A DNA stretch of 64,000 bases from Ophioderma brevispina (lineage: Eukaryota > Echinodermata > Ophiuroidea > Amphilepidida > Ophiodermatidae), in assembly GCA_023653785.1 (NCBI GenBank), contig JAMKCH010005445.1, forward strand, positions 1 through 64,000, written 5' to 3'. The notes beneath the pieces are model-generated. The model saw nothing but the letters and a program-made list of their open reading frames with translations, had not been told where the DNA came from and searched no databases. The translations under genes were made by a program, and so were the position numbers. This document shows positions 57,871 to 64,000 of this stretch, one piece after another (position 1 is the first letter of the stretch; every line of letters starts with the position of its first letter).

Positions 57871-59268
57871 GCTGGTCACTAAGATTTAATCACATTTTTC
57901 ACATACTGGAAAATTCGCAGCCATTACACGGCGCACAGAATGATTACCCACCCTAACATGCTCCCCATTTACAAACCTGGGTGACTTATGGAAATACCCT
58001 TAAATAAATGTACAGAAATGAAAACTGAAGGCTTGTGGACTCCCTTTCAGAAGAAATGATGATTGAACAAGACGAACGAAGATGAAACTAAGGTTTTTCT
58101 TGACTTCTGTGAAGATGTGATATCTTGAATAGGCTATTTATGCCCAGTGGTTTCAGCAATCAAGCCAATTATGAGAATGGTCACTTCTCCTGTCCAGCAC
58201 TATTCTGCAGGGTACAGAGAGCGCACTCTTTTTTTAGGGAAAGAAAGGGAAACTTTTTACTCGCACTTGGCTGAAAGAAACCAAAGTGATATCATGATAT
58301 AAAATAGATATCAATATCTCTGCTTATATCATGCCAGTAAACTCACAAGGTCCTATTTTTGATCATTCCTTTCACTCAAAGTCAAAATTTTGCCTACAAG
58401 ATATTATTTTTTTTACTATTACACTCTTTGGCTTCAATATTTGTGTACTCTGCAATACCCTGCATATCAGTGCTTGATTGACAGTGGGGAAAGTTTTCCA
58501 GAAGTTGGTTACTTAAAAAAATGGTTTCCTGCCATTATACACGCTTATTGAAATGTATCGGATATGCATTGAGCTATTCAGGCTTCGGTTGCATTTGGTT
58601 TGGTGAACTTTAGCATGAAAGAAGTATTAATCAATGTTTTTGTGTTGCATAAAAGGCATTTGTATTTTGTGGTTTTCATAAAGCATATCCTTTCTTTATT
58701 ATTTGTGTTTTCCATAATACTCTCTCATTATTTTTTGTTTTTCTTATTTTCTTTTAACTTCTGTTGAACTCCTGTTTGATTTTATTAGCAGGCAAAATAC
58801 CTCTTTCACTGTGTTTTCATAAATGGTTTGTTTACTAGTCCAAAACATTATGATTACTTTCAAATTTTCATTTAAAAGATACAACTTATCAACATTTTGT
58901 GACCCTCATTTAGGCAGAGCCACATTTTCGGATGCCAACCACTGTCTCGGCACTGACGTCGTCTTCTACACATAGTTTATTTAGTGGTGTGATTTCTAAT
59001 AAGACCAGCAATAGAACCTTTTTTTAATAACTTTACCCCAAAACTTGCGGGGGGGGGCACAATTAAGGAAAGAAACGCACAATAAGTGACTAAACCTATT
59101 GAACAATTGCAGCAAAGAGTATTTTGCATGCAACTTTTATGCATACCGTACCGTGTTGCCTATTTTCTTGGTTTAATACCTCTACTTTTAACTTAAATAC
59201 TAAAAAAACTAACTTGCAGCTATTCCGTGTTATGTGCTTTATTCCGTTAAAACATATTAAAGCAAAGT

Positions 59269-59601
59269 GTGATAGTGGGTGCTCTCGCACAAGGCAAACC
59301 AATCCGCACCAATGTCGTTATTCGGAAATTCCAGATCTATGTGGATTTGCGTTGTCTGTTTCCCAATGCATATTTTCACACTGTTACAGAGCGTCTGTTG
59401 CGACATTTAAGCGTGGGCACTGTGCGACGCGATAGAAACCGGATAGAAGCGCGTTCCTATTCCGCACTCTCTACACTGCAAGTACACATATGGCCGTGTA
59501 CACAACATTCAGGCCACAGAAGTGCCAACATTGGTCTGCATGGGATGCGGATCTGGTGCGGTATTTTAGATAGCCCCAATCGGGTAGGTGCACAGGTATA
59601 A
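59269..59601 (+). other. CpG-richer island with a 110-codon open frame, unassigned
   Basis: The stretch has many CpG dinucleotides (gtgcgacgcgatagaaaccg gatagaagcgcg) and a higher G/C content than its surroundings. A frame encoding RNVVIRK-like and VRRDRNRIEARSYSAL segments runs through it to TAA near 59600. I do not recognise a domain; it may be a recently inserted mobile fragment or an orphan exon. Confidence 0.2.
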
Positions 59602-59639
59602 TTTATTATGCCTTTCTATGTATAAACCTTACACATTGT

Positions 59640-60230
59640 ATTGTAATCCCATTCTATCATACGACATCATTCAACCTTTACTTCCTTCTGTGATGGGTGT
59701 AGTAAAAGCGAGCTCCATCACCACATACCTACTCTTTTCCTGCATTACACAACTGTACATATTCCCCACACACCCTACGCTAATGCACACATCTATTTGG
59801 ATATCTCCTTTAAAACTTGCCATTCCCACAAACCCTTCTTCCCTGTAAACAACATACACATCCCTATGCACAACCTTTTATGTAAACAATGTACCAATCC
59901 TACCATCCTATTACCCTATAATGACAAACTTTCCGACACACCTCATGTGTGTGCAATTTATACATCCCACACAATTATTAAACAATACACCCCTCACCTA
60001 GGTAAACAATGCACCCATTTCATCCCACCCAATTCTCTTCTATACATATCATATTGGGCAATCTGTACTGCATGTTCCAACCCACACAACTTTACTCATC
60101 CATCCCACACTTGTTTACTCTTCCAACGCACTAAACTTTACTTTCCAAGCAACACAACTTTCTCTCCACCTACTTACTCTTCCATCCCCACAACTTTTAA
60201 TTATCTTCCATCCCACGCTATTATGTATGT
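59640..60230. repeat. C/A-rich low-complexity region (catcccacacaactttactc)
   Basis: Loosely repetitive stretches of ccacac, tttactcttcc and catcccac. It explains the 193-codon plus-strand frame starting at 59797, which is dominated by T, S, H, P and Y and lacks any domain signature. Confidence 0.55.
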
Positions 60231-60399
60231 ATTATATGTATCAGGTAAAGTGAACCTCTTACACATGACCATTGTCTTACTTTATGTCTTAGTCTCCCTC
60301 TTTCACCATACTAGTCTGATTAGAGTTATGAGTGCTTGTCATTACTTCAATACATGCTGCCATATCTTGACAGAATAACAGTTAAAACCATGCAAAACA

Positions 60400-63300
60400 A
60401 GATGTGTGTAAAATAGCTTTTTACTGGGTTGTGATTCATCTCCGATTAGACTATGATTATGACAGTGACCAGTTGCACCTTGCATGAGAACAAGACAAAT
60501 GAGATAAAATTCCTTTAACAAGTAAAAGGCAGAGACAATTAGAAAAAGGTTTGATTTCTCTTCAGTGAATAACAGCTTAAGACTTGTTCAATATCTCAAG
60601 AGACTGATATGGTATTTTAATATTGTCTTTTTCATTAAATATGCATTTTCCAACAATTAACTTTGTCAAATTACAGTTTTTGTGTGAGAACTGTATGCCC
60701 CTCTTAATTATTTCCTCTGCAAGTTTTGGCTATTTTTGAATTTTGTAATATCGGTTTGCAAACAAAAACTATTACACACTATTGAGTTATAGGGCAGTGG
60801 GGAGTGGATACAATCTAACAATGACACGAAACACCATCGTCAGAATTGTGGAACTTTTTAAATAAGCATTTTGAGTGCATTGACACACCAGACAAGAACC
60901 CCCATTATCTCATGTGAATTATTGCCTGATAATTTTGGTTTGTTAAACATGTTCATCATCTTAAATACAGATACAGAAAATTTGTTTTGGATTACACTTT
61001 CGATAAATAGTTTTCTGATAGTGCAGTGTTTTAGTTAACTCATGGTAACTAGCATATTCATGCACCTTTGTTGAATGCAGTTGAACTCAACACAAATACC
61101 ATACAGGGACTTGCCGCAAACATGGGTCTCAGCCTTCTGAATATCAATGACCCTCTTTTACATGCCAATTTTGGTATAGTAAATTAGTAATGGGTCATTT
61201 TTTTTTTATTTTCTCAATTTGTTGGAAAATTAGTCCAATTTTTCTCATTGGAATGCCAAATTTCTAAAATTGTTGGGAAATTAGTCCATTTTCCTCAATA
61301 TCTCTTAACCAAATTTCAACATTTGCTAAAAAGGTCCACATTTGAGGGAAATTGTTTAAATTTTGCCTTAGAATATACTCTCTGGTAATATCTATGAGTT
61401 CCTCAGAGGTTTGCCCCTACCAATTCAAACTGAGAATCCCCCCTCCCCGGACTTAGCATTGTGATCATTTTGATATAGTTTTCCAGAACTTGATAGCATG
61501 ATGAAGTTTAAAAGGCATATTATGATGGAAAATGGCAAATTTGAGTTAAATTTGGCTCAAAATCTGGAGGCCATCCCTACCCAACCAAACGTGAGAACCC
61601 TCCTCCCCCCAGGGACTTCAGCACTGGTAAGCATGATCGAGTTGATATAATGAAAATGGATTACACATAAACACCTTAATTTACGGAATTTGCATGTAAA
61701 TGTTTTAGCCACTCTTTCGTAACTCGGACCCATTCCATATCCTTATTAGTAACTAGACCCATTCACTATTCTATGCCAGATGTAGATAATTAGTTTCTGA
61801 TGTTTTCCATACTTTTCTGTGCATGTTGCATTTTAAAACCTCTCTGTTGAATCTCATAATATCATAAACATCTTTGTTATAATCAACCTTGCATCGCACA
61901 TGACAACCACTGACTGAAGACGAGCTTGATTGGTTTGCATGTTGCATCGCATATTGATTGTTCATTTGTAAGTGTATTGAAATGCAAAAGGGGGGATGGC
62001 GGCCTATGACAGCGATTGTAAGTATTTCAAATGTTTTGGGCACAAAAACGGATTTAATTTGCCGTATTAAGAACAAAATACATTTGTTGTGATTATTGTC
62101 TCTGTATAGGAGTCTTTCATTTCCGGTTATGGGAATAAGCCCTGAAATCTGGGAGTACTTTTTGGGGAGCCCGAAGTATCTCTACCAGCCATGCAAGGGT
62201 GTTTGTTAAGACTCATCTTGTTGTAGAGGTAAATACTACAACATAGGAGTTAGTTTGAGATTGTTGACTATAAAAATGGGTGAAAACACCAAAACTATGT
62301 TCTATAAAATCAGTTTTTTTTCCTTACACAGGTCCCAAATTTCGTTTGCTATGTCCTAGTAGATTGTGACATCAACATTGTTTCAATATTAAATTACAAA
62401 AATTGACAAAATGTCCACTTTTAAATTAATCATTGGTATGCAATCGGATGAGTATAGTCAACTTTTGCCTGGTTCTTCTGTCAGCTGCTTACAGTAAGTG
62501 TTGTTGCCAATAGTGATGTCGGGTTTTGCCAATAATTCCTGCACAGTTCTCTGAGCGTGGCAAGTGCCAATTATGTGGTTGAGCTTGCACTATATCAGAA
62601 AAAATAAGGATGACAATATTGGTAATCTGTATGGAAGTCAATCCTGGATAATTGCCAAGGTGGTTGAATCATGTTCATATCTGTCAAGTCTGCCTCAAAA
62701 CTATTGAGTTGCAATTATGGTGTACGGGCAAAGTTATAGTTCTGTGCCAAGAAAATGCCAAGGTTGGCATTATTTATGCATCGCCCAGCCCTAACAAATA
62801 ACTCCAAGGAACCTCAACCACTCGCAAAGTTCAATAACCCACACACAACAATGTACCGTAATAGGCAATTGGCTTTTGTGGGTGATACAAACAGTTACCT
62901 TACAAATACCAGAGGGTCAAAGGTCACGCACACTTGTAGTGTGGGAAGTTTGAACTTGTCTCAGGGATGATGTAGTTTGCAGTAGTATTTTGATGCAACA
63001 GAGAACGTACGGACTGTTGGATTCTGGTTTCTGACTTGGTGATGGACAAAAAAACTTCCTCCGTGATGATCCATTTCCCCGCCTGTGTTTTTTATTATTA
63101 TTACGGGGAGTTAGTTTGGAGAACCAAGGAGATGGTGAACAAGGGGTAATTGAACTTAAACAAAATAGCCTTTAAAAAGAGTAGTAGTGGTATAAGTAGT
63201 GGGGTTGAAACAGGAAATTGTAATCCTGCATATTTCCCCTTTTGGGGTAGTTGTTGAAATAGCTCTTAATGAAATTGTTTCACTAAGAAATCGGAGAGAA

Positions 63301-64000
63301 AAAACAAAGGTATATTAAATTCGAAGTATTTTAAACTGGAAAACAGGCAAGCTAATGGCAAGTGTGTAATTGACATTATAGTAAAATTGTCATTTTCCAT
63401 TCCAAAACTACCATGAACATTCATTGTATGTTGGCACAGCATCTTTCACACACTTTGTGATACATGGCACAGTAAAGTAACTTATAACTTTTTAAACAGG
63501 TTAGTAGCTAGCAACCATAACTTTAACATCGTCAAATCCATACACTGTCATGAACATTACATTAAAATGTTATAAATAAAGTCCAAATTTAACCTTACAG
63601 TCAATCAAGTATCATGTTAAACAATATTAGCCATTCTTGATTTATTGCAATTACCAAAACAAAAATCCTCGGAGGGTTGAGGGTCATGAAGTATGAAATT
63701 TGCCTTTCTGAGCCAAATTGTAGATTAGTAGTAAATAAGGAGTTGTGAATGAGTTAGTTTAAGGGTTAGATAAGGCGAAAATATTGAATTTGCTGGCATT
63801 ACCACTCTTCTATCCAACTGTTTGCCTAGTTCTGGAATGACCACTTTATCAATCTATCCTTTCCTTCCATCATAACTTCTTACTCGACGAAACCCACATT
63901 GTGATCAGTAGATTTCTGTATCTTCACTGGGGTTGATGAAAACTTGATTATCCTCCAAACACATAAGATGTTATCTCATGATTGTGGCGATTTGAGCAAT
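60400..64000. other. AT-rich DNA, no gene recognised
   Basis: Repeated 'gaaattagtccattttcctc' motifs at 61220-61310 form a short local repeat. Otherwise there is no coding or RNA gene signal; an anoctamin exon for the FVKxHAPW segment was searched by eye and not found. Confidence 0.35.

Noticed and set aside
58916..59026. Candidate exon after acceptor tcatttaggcag (PHFRMPTTVSALTSSSTHS)
   Set aside because: Good acceptor and an open frame, but no donor, and the residues do not match the expected anoctamin FVKxHAPW segment or any family I recognise.
59797..60378. 193-codon plus-strand open frame, the second longest
   Set aside because: Lies in C/A-rich low-complexity DNA (catcccacac type), with no domain, no hydrophobic pattern beyond chance, and no convincing splice or start context.
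1..64000. CRISPR arrays, bacterial operons, rRNA genes or canonical tRNA genes
   Set aside because: No regularly spaced direct repeats of CRISPR type, no bacterial gene density, and all tRNA-like signals sit in SINE-type heads without complete cloverleaf sequence.

Overview
The window is intron-rich, AT-rich animal nuclear DNA packed with repeats. Coding content is sparse, with splice-bounded short exons, several tRNA-derived SINEs, hAT-like MITEs with 8-bp target duplications, other MITEs, a degenerate non-LTR reverse transcriptase, and tracts of TGACC/GGTCA repeats. These repeat types fit a marine invertebrate deuterostome (echinoderm or hemichordate), but the species is inferred from style only. 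Large runs of G/C homopolymers, plus single-base indels between near-identical duplicates, suggest an assembly with residual indel errors.

The main gene lies on the + strand. I read it as the 5' part of an anoctamin (TMEM16 ion channel/lipid scramblase). It has an ATG exon (13671-13722), a second exon (23658-23746, phases compatible with the first), an array of six related short exons (31827, 32794, 34140, 35102, 39889, 44273), and a 198-nt exon (52866-53063). That last exon carries the basic linker and, in a shifted frame, the NLKEEGLELEIED signature of the anoctamin N-terminal dimerisation domain. The transmembrane exons are not visible and would lie beyond 64 kb. The conserved FxDGxRxID segment expected just before the 52.9-kb exon was not found.

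The six small exons look homologous. They start (Q/K)K(G/D/S)L(I/A/T)E, share a branch-point-like upstream module about 45 nt before the acceptor, and the intact ones are 39, 45 and 51 nt with phase 0-0, so any subset could be spliced without breaking the frame. Four of them sit in two tandem copies of a 2.3-kb unit. Copies of one MITE lie at the two ends and at the join, which points to unequal recombination between MITEs as the mechanism.

Layout: 0-13.5 kb holds SINEs, MITEs and a 745-bp fold-back element (11.6-12.3 kb). 13.6-23.7 kb is intron 1, with a duplicated GGTCA/TGACC-rich block (15.5-17.5 kb), an hAT MITE and G-rich and GTGACC minisatellites (19.4-20.3 kb). 24.5-31.2 kb is bounded by inverted ~420-bp arms and contains a dead reverse transcriptase and unassigned ORFs. 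31.3-36.3 kb is the MITE-bounded exon duplication. 36-52 kb holds further cassettes, SINEs and MITEs, and a minus-strand open reading frame resembling the end of a tetraspanin (48.6-49.06 kb). 53-64 kb begins with a satellite of AGTACTCAGTTACTCATATTC type and is otherwise mostly unassigned AT-rich DNA.
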